A stretch of 64,000 nt of DNA from Lewinella sp050633125 (GCF_050633125.1 NZ_JBOEFX010000021.1:62001-126000); one strand, 5' to 3'. Positions 16,971 through 26,360 are shown, counted from the first letter of the stretch. The notes: generated by a model not told the origin, from the letters alone. Translations and numbers: made by a program.

Positions 16971-19900
16971 CTACTCAATCACTACCAACTGGCTAAACGC
17001 CTGCTCTCCAGCACGTAGTTGTACCAAATAACTGCCCGCTGCTAAAGCACCAAGGTCTAACTGGCGCTGCCCTGGCCCAGTAGCACTATCCCACTGACTT
17101 TGCTGTACTACACGCCCGGCTAAGTCAATAATTTGCAGCTGCAAACGGGCTGCTGACGTCAACTCCCAAGCGAGGGTAATCTGGCCTTTGCTTACCGTAG
17201 GAAAAGCCTGTGCCCAAGCATCTGGCGAAACAGGATCAAGGGTTTGTACCAGCTGCCGTTGCCCATTAGCAAACCATGTCCCCCAACGAGCACCAGCAAA
17301 ACCGTTGTTAATAAAGATGAAGCCGCCACTAGCAGGCGTTATCTTATCGCTATTAAGGTCAGCAATAGCAACTACCGCATCACCAAAAGTATCTTCTTCC
17401 GCATCAAAGATGATCTGATTATCTTGATTGCTATAGTTAGGATAATTCAGGCGACCGTTTTCAAAAATGGTACCTACATCTCCTGTCTCAATATTTGCAG
17501 CAGAAAGAAAATAGCTATTTGCATCGTAGTCAATAAAATCAAGTGCAATAATATAAGGCGAATTTTTGGCGAACGTAGGGTTGCCTACACTCGTGTTTTC
17601 CGGCAAGGAACTAAAGAGCTTGCTAATAAAACCATCGCCAAAGTTGTCTGCATTACGGTTCCAGGCACGTAGAAAACCAATATCCCAGTAGTCGATAGAC
17701 GTGCCACTTTGGCTAGGAATGATATTGTAGGCATCATACATTACATACTCTCCGGAGTGGTCCCACTCCAGTACATCAGCGTATTGCACATCGCCTGTGG
17801 CTACGCCCTCAGCAGTGGTAGGATTGTAAAGGAAGAATTCTTGTGAGGGGGCTCCACTAGCAGTTAGGTCAAAAATTAATAGCCGATTATCGTTGTCATC
17901 TGTTATCGCTGCCAGACGGTTTCCATCGCGGGAGATGGCAACATTACGCCAAATAGGGCTACTACCTAATACAAAAGTCTGAACCATATTTGTTTGCCAA
18001 TCAATGGTTATTGCCTGAATGGTCTTGTCTTGTGCAACAAAAACGATCACACTACCATCGTCTGTAATCGTCGGTTTACTAAAAGGGTCCAGGTTTGACA
18101 AAGGGTCGGAAATGGAAACACCTGCTGGTGTCTGTATATAGAGGTTGTTGTTGTTCCCTTCTGTATACAAAATGTATTCATTGCCAGGGTTTACAGCCAA
18201 GTCCGACTGTGTATTGGTAGGCGTTCCACCAGTGCCGCCACTGCCTATGCCTACCGTATTGAAAGCATTGATGGCGGCATTTGCTTCGGTGCTCCCATAA
18301 ATGTCTTGTGCCGCCTGTACTACTGATGCCCGCAAGTCTAGAAACTGAGAAGAGCGAGTGAGATACATCGTCAAAGCACGGTAATATATTTGTTCGGCTT
18401 TGCTGCGGCCAATGTCACTGGCCAGTAGGAAGAAGGCACGATTTGGAATCCCGCTATTGATATGTACACCGCCATTGTCTTGGCTACCCGTGTATTGTTG
18501 ATTAGTATGCGCTGGCTGCCAGCCTGGATCACTGAGGCTATTACCACCGTTGTTAGGGTTAGACAAATCCCGGAGGGCCCCTGTAGGGTAAATACTTGGA
18601 TTAACGACCTCCTCTCCCATTTGCCAATCGTCTCTGTCGATCATTGCACCAAAAATATCTGCAAAAGACTCATTGAGGGCACCTGATTCTCCCTCGTATT
18701 CGAGATTGGCGGTGTTTTGTACGACGCCGTGCGAGATTTCATGCCCGGCAACATCCAATGCTTTGGCCAGTGGAGAGGTAAAAGCCGTGTTTCCATTACC
18801 GTAAAACATGGCTTGCCCATTCCAGAAGGCATTGTCCATATCAGAACCGTCATCCTCTGCAATGTTGATCAGGGAAACAATATTACCGCCCTGTCCATTG
18901 ATGGAATTGCGGTTGAAGGTCTCTTCAAAATACCGATAAGCCTCACCAGCATTGTAGTGGGCAGATACTGCTAATGGGTCATTCCAAAAGTTACCTGTCG
19001 ATACATTGTGGGTAGTACTAAAGTTATCATTTGCAGGAGAAGTATTATTGCCGTTGATCGTCCAGATTACACCATCAGGTGTATTTGGCATATCAGACGC
19101 TGCTGCGGAAAACATTGATCGTGAAGCATCAATCAGGTAGTTATTATTATTGAATTCGTAAGAATGTATTGTTCTATTGATGCCTTGCAAATCGGTAGCC
19201 GTTGTTACTTCGGGTCCATTTGGTGGTAAGAAGTGACATACATGGTTGTGTTCATTTAGCAATTCGCCGGTATGAGCGTCGATCATAAGCTGCCAACGAT
19301 CTGCCAAGTGAGGAACAATGATCACAGACCATACCAAATGAGGGTCTTGCCATTGGTTGTCGGGGTAGTAAACCACTAATTCCTGGGTAACTGCATCGCC
19401 ACCTAATAAGACTTGCTCTTGAGCGCTTAAGTCCTTGATTCGGGTATGTTGCTTTACAGCCGTGCGTGCCTGTTCTAAGGCAGCAGCAGCCGTCAGCGTA
19501 GGCTCCATGTTTAGCACAGGAGTAGGCAGTACCCGACCATGTAGCAAGACCAACCGACCATCTGTAAAATGTGCTCTCAATTCGTTGCCGTAAATAGGAA
19601 CACCAGTCGTCGATTGCTGGTAAACCAAGTGTAATTTACCGTCTTCCTCCATTATTGTATTTTGTAATACAAAAGCTTCATCTGGCTTTTCCAGCTTCCA
19701 ACTGGGGGCCAATGCAGTTAACCAAGCTTGTAGTTGAACTTCTGGGGTGCCAGTATGCAACTCAGCTCCCCATAATTGAATCCAATCAGGTAAGCCTGTT
19801 TGTGCATTGGGTTGTGCTTGCCAACGTTCAATAAGAGGACTGGGCGCAAGCATACTCATCCCTGAAAGCGGTAAAGAAAAGGCAGCACTCACCACTCTCT

Positions 19901-20069
19901 GGGAACGATCTCCGCTAGTAATGGCCTCAAAATTAAACCCGGCCCGAATGTCTTCCATGCTGTGACGTTCACTAGCCGGGCGTGGGCTAAGGACAGGCTT
20001 TTGGGCCAACAACACTGTCGCCGACAGCAACAGCAAAAAGGAAAAAATCGAGGCGTATAACTTAGACAT
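16971..20069 (-). CDS. Secreted M4-family zinc metallopeptidase with T9SS C-terminal domain
   Basis: A 1032-residue exported protease. It has a signal peptide (about 1-23, ending VLLAQ), then an FTP/PepSY-type propeptide to about residue 270. The thermolysin-like catalytic domain carries His443-Glu-Ile-Ser-His447 and the third ligand Glu467 in GALNESFAD, plus a C-terminal M4 half. A beta-propeller-like region with WD/PD40-style repeats follows (about 610-950, e.g. PTITDDGSVIVFVAQD). The terminal ~75 residues form a T9SS type-A sorting domain (LQLQIIDLAGRVVQQSQW, AAGSYLVQLRAGEQ). The ATG at 20069 is chosen over a TTG two codons earlier. Expected to be secreted through type IX secretion to degrade extracellular protein. 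Confidence 0.93.
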   Translation of the reverse strand: MSKLYASIFSFLLLLSATVLLAQKPVLSPRPASERHSMEDIRAGFNFEAITSGDRSQRVVSAAFSLPLSGMSMLAPSPLIERWQAQPNAQTGLPDWIQLWGAELHTGTPEVQLQAWLTALAPSWKLEKPDEAFVLQNTIMEEDGKLHLVYQQSTTGVPIYGNELRAHFTDGRLVLLHGRVLPTPVLNMEPTLTAAAALEQARTAVKQHTRIKDLSAQEQVLLGGDAVTQELVVYYPDNQWQDPHLVWSVIIVPHLADRWQLMIDAHTGELLNEHNHVCHFLPPNGPEVTTATDLQGINRTIHSYEFNNNNYLIDASRSMFSAAASDMPNTPDGVIWTINGNNTSPANDNFSTTHNVSTGNFWNDPLAVSAHYNAGEAYRYFEETFNRNSINGQGGNIVSLINIAEDDGSDMDNAFWNGQAMFYGNGNTAFTSPLAKALDVAGHEISHGVVQNTANLEYEGESGALNESFADIFGAMIDRDDWQMGEEVVNPSIYPTGALRDLSNPNNGGNSLSDPGWQPAHTNQQYTGSQDNGGVHINSGIPNRAFFLLASDIGRSKAEQIYYRALTMYLTRSSQFLDLRASVVQAAQDIYGSTEANAAINAFNTVGIGSGGTGGTPTNTQSDLAVNPGNEYILYTEGNNNNLYIQTPAGVSISDPLSNLDPFSKPTITDDGSVIVFVAQDKTIQAITIDWQTNMVQTFVLGSSPIWRNVAISRDGNRLAAITDDNDNRLLIFDLTASGAPSQEFFLYNPTTAEGVATGDVQYADVLEWDHSGEYVMYDAYNIIPSQSGTSIDYWDIGFLRAWNRNADNFGDGFISKLFSSLPENTSVGNPTFAKNSPYIIALDFIDYDANSYFLSAANIETGDVGTIFENGRLNYPNYSNQDNQIIFDAEEDTFGDAVVAIADLNSDKITPASGGFIFINNGFAGARWGTWFANGQRQLVQTLDPVSPDAWAQAFPTVSKGQITLAWELTSAARLQLQIIDLAGRVVQQSQWDSATGPGQRQLDLGALAAGSYLVQLRAGEQAFSQLVVIE

Positions 20070-20141
20070 ATTCAATTCTTTTAAGGTGATTGCTAGGGTA
20101 TCAAAATCACGTAGCGCTTATTACGACACCCATCTTTTGAC

Positions 20142-20576
20142 TTACTCTTGTGGTAAGAGTAACTGTAAATCCTGGAAAAACATCAACATCTTTTCGGGAA
20201 CTTCTATTCCGGCACGCCCCCACTGCTGTTCGTAAGTAGTATCGGCAGCAACGTATTCTAAAAAAGAATAACGATTTCCCGGTTCTTGAAAATCATAAGG
20301 CTGGATTTCTTCCTGGTAACGTTGCAACATTTTTTTCGCCTTCCCCTTGCCTATTCCTCCATCTGAAACTTTAGCTCCTTCAATACCTTCGCTAATAAAT
20401 AGCTGGCCATTTGGCAACAGATAATGAGTAGTAAGGCTGCCTGCAAAGCCGCCGCCTTCTCCAAAAGCCAGGTAGTTTTCCCCAGGGAAGGTCTCTGCGG
20501 TGTAAGTAACGCGATTGCATTGCCAGCATAAACAGGCCAACGCTAAAAGAAAAGTGCAGTTTAGGATAGTTTTCAT
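20142..20576 (-). CDS. Small lipoprotein of unknown function
   Basis: A 144-residue lipoprotein whose signal MKTILNCTFLLALACLCWQC ends at a lipobox cysteine (20). The mature part contains GEGGGFAGSLTTHYLLPNGQLF and ends with MLMFFQDLQLLLPQE. It resembles small Bacteroidota lipoproteins without a named domain. The ATG at 20576 gives the signal directly. Two minus-strand genes (this one and the DUF2141-like gene 102 bases upstream) may be cotranscribed, but nothing links them to the M4 peptidase downstream. Confidence 0.75.
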   Translation of the reverse strand: MKTILNCTFLLALACLCWQCNRVTYTAETFPGENYLAFGEGGGFAGSLTTHYLLPNGQLFISEGIEGAKVSDGGIGKGKAKKMLQRYQEEIQPYDFQEPGNRYSFLEYVAADTTYEQQWGRAGIEVPEKMLMFFQDLQLLLPQE

Positions 20577-20678
20577 ACCATAATGGTTGGTAAAAGAATA
20601 TACCCGCAAAATACGTCTTTTGCCTTCGACCAAAAGGAATTGAGGAATAGATTTTCACCATTGCCTTCCTGCCTATAA

Positions 20679-21119
20679 CTACCGGTCCCCCCAAGCCATT
20701 AGCCTTAAGGAAAGGCGGCCGTTCACATCTGCCGGAACAAAGGCTATTTCTAAAAAGGTAGGTGCTTGCCACTTTGCAGAGGGGTTATTAGAGAAAGCGT
20801 AAGGTTCTTTGGGAATCCCTAGCGTATTGCGGTCGAGTTTGCCATTATTATTGACATCATGATACAAGGCAATTCCATAAGATGCTCGTCCACTCAATGG
20901 AAGTTGACGATAAATCGGAGCTGTTGACGTAAGTGAAATCACCTCATCATAGACTGCGTTTTTTTCCTCCTCAAAATCGGCTGCATCTTTAAAAACGGCT
21001 ATCCGAACACAGCCTTTAACCTCACTAATATTGGTAATACTCACCTCTAACGGATCGGTCGCCAATAGGAGGCTGGCTAAGAAAAAGTAACTCTGCAGCA
21101 GTGAAACCATAAATATCAT
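20679..21119 (-). CDS. DUF2141-like exported protein
   Basis: A 146-residue protein with signal MIFMVSLLQSYFFLASLLLA and a single immunoglobulin-like beta domain. DUF2141 landmarks are the early strand EVSITNISEVKGCVRIAVF, YGIALYHDVNNNGKLDRNTLGIPKEPYAFSN (the segment GIPKEPYAFSNN is typical) and the closing strand LSLRLMAW. ATG codons at 21119 and 21110 are both possible. Members of this family are exported, but no biochemical role is established. Upstream is a 419-base spacer with a dispersed repeat. Confidence 0.85.
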   Translation of the reverse strand: MIFMVSLLQSYFFLASLLLATDPLEVSITNISEVKGCVRIAVFKDAADFEEEKNAVYDEVISLTSTAPIYRQLPLSGRASYGIALYHDVNNNGKLDRNTLGIPKEPYAFSNNPSAKWQAPTFLEIAFVPADVNGRLSLRLMAWGDR

Positions 21120-21538
21120 TTTCGCACAAAACGCAAGATCAGGCTCTTTTGTTGCAAACGCCACATTTAAGGCGGTAGCATAAAGTGCATTACCAAGAAC
21201 AAAAAACACACTAAACGATGTGACCAAACCAAGCATAACCCTTTTTCAACAAACAGCTGAAGAGAAGAGGCGCATTCAATATTTGAAAAAAACTTCCTGA
21301 AAAAAGTCACGAAACGCCTTTTTCAATCTTATACAAGTAAGAGCAAGTTTGGGACTTGTTCCTACTGCGAATCAAGACTTCACGAACCTGACTTCGCTGC
21401 AAAATACTCACTTAGCCCGCTAAACTCGAATTTCGCAGCTTCGCCAGAACCATAAAGCCTTGATTCTCGTGACGAAACCGGCCCAAACCAGCTCTAAGAA
21501 AAGATATAAGAATTAATAATTAGAAAATTTAGTAGACA
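21120..21538. other. Intergenic region between divergent genes, with a dispersed repeat
   Basis: This 419-base spacer lies between the divergent DUF2141-like gene and the HExxH lipoprotein. It is not coding in any convincing frame. Its last third contains a ~79-base sequence (21420-21498) that recurs at 34721-34799. No clear promoter pair is visible for either gene; the last 40 bases before 21539 are A/T rich. Confidence 0.6.
21420..21498 (+). repeat. Dispersed intergenic repeat, copy 1
   Basis: TAAACTC, then TCGCCAGAACCAT, then CTTGATTCTC and finally AACCAGCTCTAAG are found in the same order and spacing at 34721-34799. By eye about three quarters of positions agree over ~79 bases. It lies 40 bases before the HExxH lipoprotein gene. 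Confidence 0.6.
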
Positions 21539-23605
21539 ATGCGAACTCTCAAAATTTATTTAACCAGTACGCTTTTTTTAATAGGCTTAATGATCACTTT
21601 TCTTTCTTGTGAAAAAGATCCCTTCCTCGATGAAGAAGTTAAAAAACCAGACTACATCTTCTCTGAACCTATAGTCTTTAATGTTGACGACTTAGCAAGG
21701 AGTAGTTTTGTCGAACAAACTATCCTCGGAGAAGTACGACAAAATCCCTACACTGTAGAAAATCTGGCTGCTGCCATGAACGAAGTTTACGGCACCAGTA
21801 TAGAAAAAGTGCCCACCACCCACCATTACCTGAAATTTGAACCCCAAAATGAAACAGAACTCGTCGCACTTGAGGAAACAGAACTCATCTTTTTTGACTT
21901 CCCGCTGGAACAAAAAGTCGAACGCATAGGTGATTATTACTTTGAACCCGGCAGCAAAGGCGACTACCCTACTTTATGGACAGTGGTAAGCCCCGAGGAT
22001 GAGCTCCCTGCTGTGAATTATGAATTAATCGCAGAACTTAACTTGATTGAAGCAGATCCTTTTTTAATGCGTCGGGCGTTTACCCGTACCGGGAATACAG
22101 AAGAAGTGGAAGAACGTTACCCACTACCCCTGGGTCTGACTATCGAAGATTTGCAGGCTGCTGCCTTTGGTAACGGAGGCACCACCGAGAATTCAGACGA
22201 TTGCCACCCCGGTTGCGCGAGTTGGCCCTGTTGCATATCTGATCAACTAAACTGTGGCGACGACTTCATCCCGGAATGGTGCCGTAACTTTGAACCAGAG
22301 TGCTATCCTGGCCACCCTGATTACCCCAATTGTGCCGAAGACGATGGTGGTAACGGATCAACTCTACTAACCAACGATTGCGGTTGCTTACTATCTTCTA
22401 ATCGCCGCTATCCTGGAGGATGTGTGCGAGTAGAGGATACACAATTGGGTTATGAAGGGGTCAGAAATGTGCAAGTCATTGGCTGGAATGGCTGGTTTAC
22501 CATCGACAACACTTATACGGATGACAATGGCTGCTGGCGCATAAACAGAGCCTATAAAGGGAATGCCTACTTCATGATCAAATTTAAAAATGGACGAGGT
22601 ACCCGTATCCGTGGCCCACGTGCTGGTGCTCGCCTTTGGGAGCACTTGACAACCGTCACGGACAACCTCGGCCAAGTAGCAGGCCCTAACTTTCACAATA
22701 TGACCGTCAACTATAACATGTGGAACAATCAAAACTCTCAGGCCCACCGCTACTGGGGAGCCGCCTCTATCAACAACCTATTCCACGCTTATAATGATTA
22801 CGCGGATGAGAATGGCATCTCTCGCTTACCCGATCTTGACATCTATGTTGCTCCCCAACGAAGAGGTGGCTTCGCCTTGATGACCTCCTATCTGGGAGCT
22901 GCTGGCTTAGCCAATGTCGTCACTGATGGCCTCTACCAATCCGACCACTTTGGCAACTGGGAACTACTAGATATGCTCTACGCCACAGCTGGGGGCATCA
23001 CCGCCGCTTCTGTTGCCAACTTTGTACCAGATGTGATGATTGGGACCAATCATTCCTTTTCAGATCGCTTGGCAGACATTGGATTTCACGAACTGGGCCA
23101 CGCGGGCATCTACCATAATGTGGGCAGCGCATACTGGCAAGACCTGGCCACAGCTGAAATCGTTGCTGACAACGAAACTGGTCATCCGTGGGGCAATGCC
23201 AGCGTCATGGGGGCAGGGCACATTTCCATCATGGAATCCTGGGCAGAGCATGTTTCTCATCACTTCACGCACGCCCAATACGGCAGCAATACTTCCGACT
23301 TTGACGTCACCTATATTCGGCGACTGGAACAAACCAGGAATTTTACAGATGGGCACATACCCATCGGCATCTATCAGGATTTATACGATGGTGGCGAAGA
23401 ACTCGTTTCCCAGGATCGAATAGGCCCTTGGGTAGGTACCGTTAACGATCAGGTAAGAGATATCAGCATTCAGCAAATATTCAACCTAATCACCTCTCAG
23501 GTAACCAACCCTGACGAATTGAGGATTCGGATTAACTCGGACATCGTTCCTGGCACCAACAATACAACAACAGACATTAACCGACTATTTAATAGTTACG
23601 AATAA
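21539..23605 (+). CDS. Large lipoprotein with HExxH zinc-metalloprotease-like site
   Basis: A 688-residue lipoprotein. The lipobox is ITFLSC (Cys at about 24), followed by a long N-terminal region of unknown fold. A Cys-rich segment (about 220-300) has pairs such as CHPGCASWPCC and DCGC. A carboxypeptidase-regulatory-like beta domain (about 300-370) follows, and then the putative catalytic part. There, His517-Glu-Leu-Gly-His521 continues AGIYH, and about 35-45 residues later comes a second Glu/His-rich stretch IMESWAEHVSHHFTH that could give the third zinc ligand. I cannot place it in a named peptidase family. The following lipoprotein gene is 84 bases away, behind a terminator. Confidence 0.8.
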   Translation: MRTLKIYLTSTLFLIGLMITFLSCEKDPFLDEEVKKPDYIFSEPIVFNVDDLARSSFVEQTILGEVRQNPYTVENLAAAMNEVYGTSIEKVPTTHHYLKFEPQNETELVALEETELIFFDFPLEQKVERIGDYYFEPGSKGDYPTLWTVVSPEDELPAVNYELIAELNLIEADPFLMRRAFTRTGNTEEVEERYPLPLGLTIEDLQAAAFGNGGTTENSDDCHPGCASWPCCISDQLNCGDDFIPEWCRNFEPECYPGHPDYPNCAEDDGGNGSTLLTNDCGCLLSSNRRYPGGCVRVEDTQLGYEGVRNVQVIGWNGWFTIDNTYTDDNGCWRINRAYKGNAYFMIKFKNGRGTRIRGPRAGARLWEHLTTVTDNLGQVAGPNFHNMTVNYNMWNNQNSQAHRYWGAASINNLFHAYNDYADENGISRLPDLDIYVAPQRRGGFALMTSYLGAAGLANVVTDGLYQSDHFGNWELLDMLYATAGGITAASVANFVPDVMIGTNHSFSDRLADIGFHELGHAGIYHNVGSAYWQDLATAEIVADNETGHPWGNASVMGAGHISIMESWAEHVSHHFTHAQYGSNTSDFDVTYIRRLEQTRNFTDGHIPIGIYQDLYDGGEELVSQDRIGPWVGTVNDQVRDISIQQIFNLITSQVTNPDELRIRINSDIVPGTNNTTTDINRLFNSYE

Positions 23606-23620
23606 AAGAAACGTTAAATC

Positions 23621-23660
23621 AGGCTTGCAGCGGGAATAAACTCTTGCTGCAAGCTTTTTC
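23621..23660 (+). terminator. Intrinsic terminator after the HExxH lipoprotein
   Basis: A 9-bp stem GCTTGCAGC/GCTGCAAGC (23623-23654) is followed immediately by TTTTTC. It ends the 688-residue lipoprotein transcript, so the next gene probably has its own promoter or receives partial readthrough. Confidence 0.85.
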
Positions 23661-23689
23661 TCATTGATTCATCAATTAAACTATTCAAC

Positions 23690-24352
23690 ATGAAAGCCAA
23701 TTTTCTATTTTTCCTCGGCATATCCTGGATTTTTATCGCTGCTACTTGCGACGAAGGCTGTGAAGACAACCCTTCCGGTGTTTACGAATTTGTGATTGCG
23801 GCTACTGTAAGTCCAAACACCCCTACCATCAGCGTGGGAGATACGCTGACGATCACTTCCCGCCTAAGCCAGGATCTTTATGATCGCATTACGGAAAACA
23901 CCTACTTTTTTGAGACATTCCCCCATTCAGCCTCGACCCAACTCGCCAAGGTGGACGAAAACCCTGCAAATCAGGATGTCCTCGACAATTTTGAGTTCAT
24001 TGTTGATCCGGCCTACGATTATGACCTAAAAACAGGGGTAGAAGGCAATACCATACTGGATGGCCGATACTTGACTGTAGGAGATAATTACGAAATAACG
24101 TTCCAGCTCGTGGCACAAACGCCAGGGCTTTACGTCTTGAATCAGGGCGTAAACCTCGAAGTACCCGCCGCCACGTTTCCTGGTTGGTGCCCAAAGGCTA
24201 CTTCCTACGCGGTTATGGACATCAACGGAGATTCGGACAATAACATTGAGTTACTGATGGATAGCCCTGATCCTGTTTTCAACGAACGCGTCTTTGCACG
24301 GCCTGATCAACAGTTTCACGACCAAGGGGGCTTTGCTTTTAAGGTTGAATAA
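23690..24352 (+). CDS. Lipoprotein of unknown function, 220 aa
   Basis: The signal MKANFLFFLGISWIFIAATC ends in a lipobox cysteine at residue 20. The mature part is Asp/Asn rich and beta-type, with SPNTPTISVGDTLTITSRLS (a common start of Ig-like or adhesin-like domains) and a paired-cysteine candidate near GWCPKATSY. No enzyme motif is seen. It follows the HExxH lipoprotein and is probably an envelope protein of the same locus. The stop is only three bases from the convergent histidine-kinase gene, so no terminator fits between them. Confidence 0.75.
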   Translation: MKANFLFFLGISWIFIAATCDEGCEDNPSGVYEFVIAATVSPNTPTISVGDTLTITSRLSQDLYDRITENTYFFETFPHSASTQLAKVDENPANQDVLDNFEFIVDPAYDYDLKTGVEGNTILDGRYLTVGDNYEITFQLVAQTPGLYVLNQGVNLEVPAATFPGWCPKATSYAVMDINGDSDNNIELLMDSPDPVFNERVFARPDQQFHDQGGFAFKVE

Positions 24353-24355
24353 AGC

Positions 24356-25444
24356 CTATCCTTTTCCTTCCGCAACCAGCTCTGGCGTATGCAGCAGCGG
24401 TAGCTCTACACTGAACCATCCGTCTTCCGTACTTACTTCCACCTGAGCGGTGGTGTAAAAAGCGTAGCGTCGGCGAATATTATCCAGGCCCACTTTCGTG
24501 GAAACCTGAACCTGTTGTTTAGGCTGGAGTTGGTTGCGGATCAATAGTGTACCATTAGAAGTACCAACAACAACCTCGATTGTCAATGGCTGTTCGCTAC
24601 TAACGATATTATGTTTAATGGCATTTTCCAGCAACATTTGCATAGATAGCGGAATCATGTGCAGTTGTTTGACAGCAGGATCTATTTGTAACTGCAACTG
24701 CAGGTTTTCACCAAAACGCTCTTTGAGTAAAAACTGATAGGCATCCAGGAAATCGAGCTCCTCGGCTACCGTGATTAAAGACCGGTCACGAATTTCCAAA
24801 ATGTAGCGATACACTTTGGAAAGCTGCTGCACAAAACGCACCGCCCGATTCTCGTCTTCAGGGATCAGGTAAGTGAGGGTGTTTAAACTATTGAATAAAA
24901 AATGCGGATTGACCTGGCTCTTGAGTGCATCTAACTGGGAGCTGATATTTTCCTGTCGTAAACGTTCTGTTTCGATTAGGCTCAGTCGCCAGCGATGATA
25001 AAAATAAATACCTTCGTAAAGAGAGATGATGAAGAAGACTACCATAAAGGTACTCTTGGCGTAATCAAATTTACTCATATCCCTGTGGTACCCTTCAGGC
25101 AAAAGTACATCATGGATATCGTAGCAAAAGTTATTCAGCAACAAGACCATTGCTATGGTTGTGAGCACCATGAAGGATAAGCGCTTTATCGTATCCTTAT
25201 ACTCCGGCCAACGAGAGCGAAAGAAAAGTACCGCCTGGCGCATTACCATCCAGTAAAAAATGGTAAAAAATAGCGAGACCTTCCACTTTGGCCAGAAGGC
25301 CAAAAAACCATTTTCTAGCGTACCGTTAAAAAACAACAAGGGCATCACAAAAGCCACCAGCGGCACTCCCACCAAGGCAATGGGAAGGTCGTTGAAGCCT
25401 AAGAGGGCCCGGTTTCGTGCCAGTCTTTGCATAATTTTCATCAT
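24356..25444 (-). CDS. LytS-type sensor histidine kinase (His_kinase family)
   Basis: A 362-residue membrane sensor. Four hydrophobic segments span about residues 20-40, 53-72, 88-107 and 131-152. A short coiled linker leads to the His_kinase motif LKSQVNPHFLFNSLNTLTYL (phospho-His in NPHFLFN) and a HATPase domain (MLLENAIKHNI N box, GLDNIRRRY G box). Such kinases normally pair with a LytTR response regulator, but none is adjacent; the neighbours are an SDR gene and a lipoprotein gene. Start codons ATG-ATG at 25444 and 25441 are equivalent. Signal and target are unknown. Confidence 0.88.
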   Translation of the reverse strand: MMKIMQRLARNRALLGFNDLPIALVGVPLVAFVMPLLFFNGTLENGFLAFWPKWKVSLFFTIFYWMVMRQAVLFFRSRWPEYKDTIKRLSFMVLTTIAMVLLLNNFCYDIHDVLLPEGYHRDMSKFDYAKSTFMVVFFIISLYEGIYFYHRWRLSLIETERLRQENISSQLDALKSQVNPHFLFNSLNTLTYLIPEDENRAVRFVQQLSKVYRYILEIRDRSLITVAEELDFLDAYQFLLKERFGENLQLQLQIDPAVKQLHMIPLSMQMLLENAIKHNIVSSEQPLTIEVVVGTSNGTLLIRNQLQPKQQVQVSTKVGLDNIRRRYAFYTTAQVEVSTEDGWFSVELPLLHTPELVAEGKG

Positions 25445-25545
25445 CCCTCCAAAGCTACCTATTTTTGTCTTAGCTTGCTTTACTTACCAACCAGGTGGCA
25501 TAAAAGCCAACCTGAGTGGCCTTATTTAACCCCTGAATTACCTGA

Positions 25546-26331
25546 CTACAACATTTTAGTACGGCCGCCATCCACCGTAATATTCGTGCCTGTAATGTAA
25601 GCCGCAGCCGGGCTAGCGAGAAAAGCTATGACGCCACCAATCTCTTGTGGTTGGCCAAAGCGCCCCAGGGGAATGCTCTGCTTCATTTGGTCGGCCATAG
25701 CATCGGTGCTGATGTTTTTCTGGGTTGACCAAGTATCAAGTAAGCCGTGTAGACGCTCCGTTTCCGTCGCTCCAGGAAGGAGGTTATTGACAGTTACACC
25801 GTCTGGCCCCACTTCATTAGCCAGTGTTTTGGCCCAATTAGCAACAGCAGCACGGGTCGTATTAGAGACCCCAAGGTTATTGATCGGCGACTTCACCGAA
25901 GTAGAGATCACATTGATAATACGACCGTAGCCAGTTTCTTTCATTCCTGGTACTACTGCCTGTGCCAGTACTTGATTACAAAGCAAATGGTTGTTGAGTG
26001 CCTGGGTAAATGCCGACAAATCAGCAGCTAAGATCGGGCCTCCCGGAGGGCCTCCGGTATTGTTGACAAGAATATGGATCGTTTTTTTCTCCGTCAGTGC
26101 TTTGGCCTTGGCTTGTAAATCAGCAACGTCTGTATAATCAACAGTGATAAAATCGTGCTGTTGCCCCTTTGAAGTATCAAGGTCTTTTATTACTTCCTGC
26201 AACAATTCTGCCGACCGAGCCATCAGCGTGACGTTAGCCCCTAGTTCTGCCAACTCCTGCGCCGTGGCTTTACCTATTCCTTTGCTACTGCCACCAACAA
26301 GGGCATTTTTATTACGTAAATCGAGGTTCAT
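25546..26331 (-). CDS. SDR-family oxidoreductase lacking the usual YxxxK site
   Basis: A 261-residue Rossmann protein of the short-chain dehydrogenase family. The nucleotide-binding motif is GGSSKGIGKA (13-22), followed by VNNTGGPPGG, INVISTSV and VNNLLPGATETERL, and it ends GTNITVDGG. The canonical catalytic YxxxK is replaced by a segment reading LGVSNTTRAAVANWAK, so Tyr and Lys become Ser/Asn and Arg. This matches an atypical FabG-like subgroup that I recall sharing SN..R, whose activity is not clear. It lies upstream of the LytS kinase on the same strand with a 101-base gap, and has a -7 box 22 bases upstream. Confidence 0.88.
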   Translation of the reverse strand: MNLDLRNKNALVGGSSKGIGKATAQELAELGANVTLMARSAELLQEVIKDLDTSKGQQHDFITVDYTDVADLQAKAKALTEKKTIHILVNNTGGPPGGPILAADLSAFTQALNNHLLCNQVLAQAVVPGMKETGYGRIINVISTSVKSPINNLGVSNTTRAAVANWAKTLANEVGPDGVTVNNLLPGATETERLHGLLDTWSTQKNISTDAMADQMKQSIPLGRFGQPQEIGGVIAFLASPAAAYITGTNITVDGGRTKML

Positions 26332-26352
26332 TCTTTCTTGGTTAGATCAGAA

Positions 26353-26360
26353 CAAAGATA
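26353..26360 (-). promoter_or_regulatory. Candidate -7 box TATCTTTG for the SDR gene
   Basis: Minus-strand TATCTTTG is 22 bases upstream of the SDR start codon, which would give a very short leader. No convincing -33 element is seen. Confidence 0.4.
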
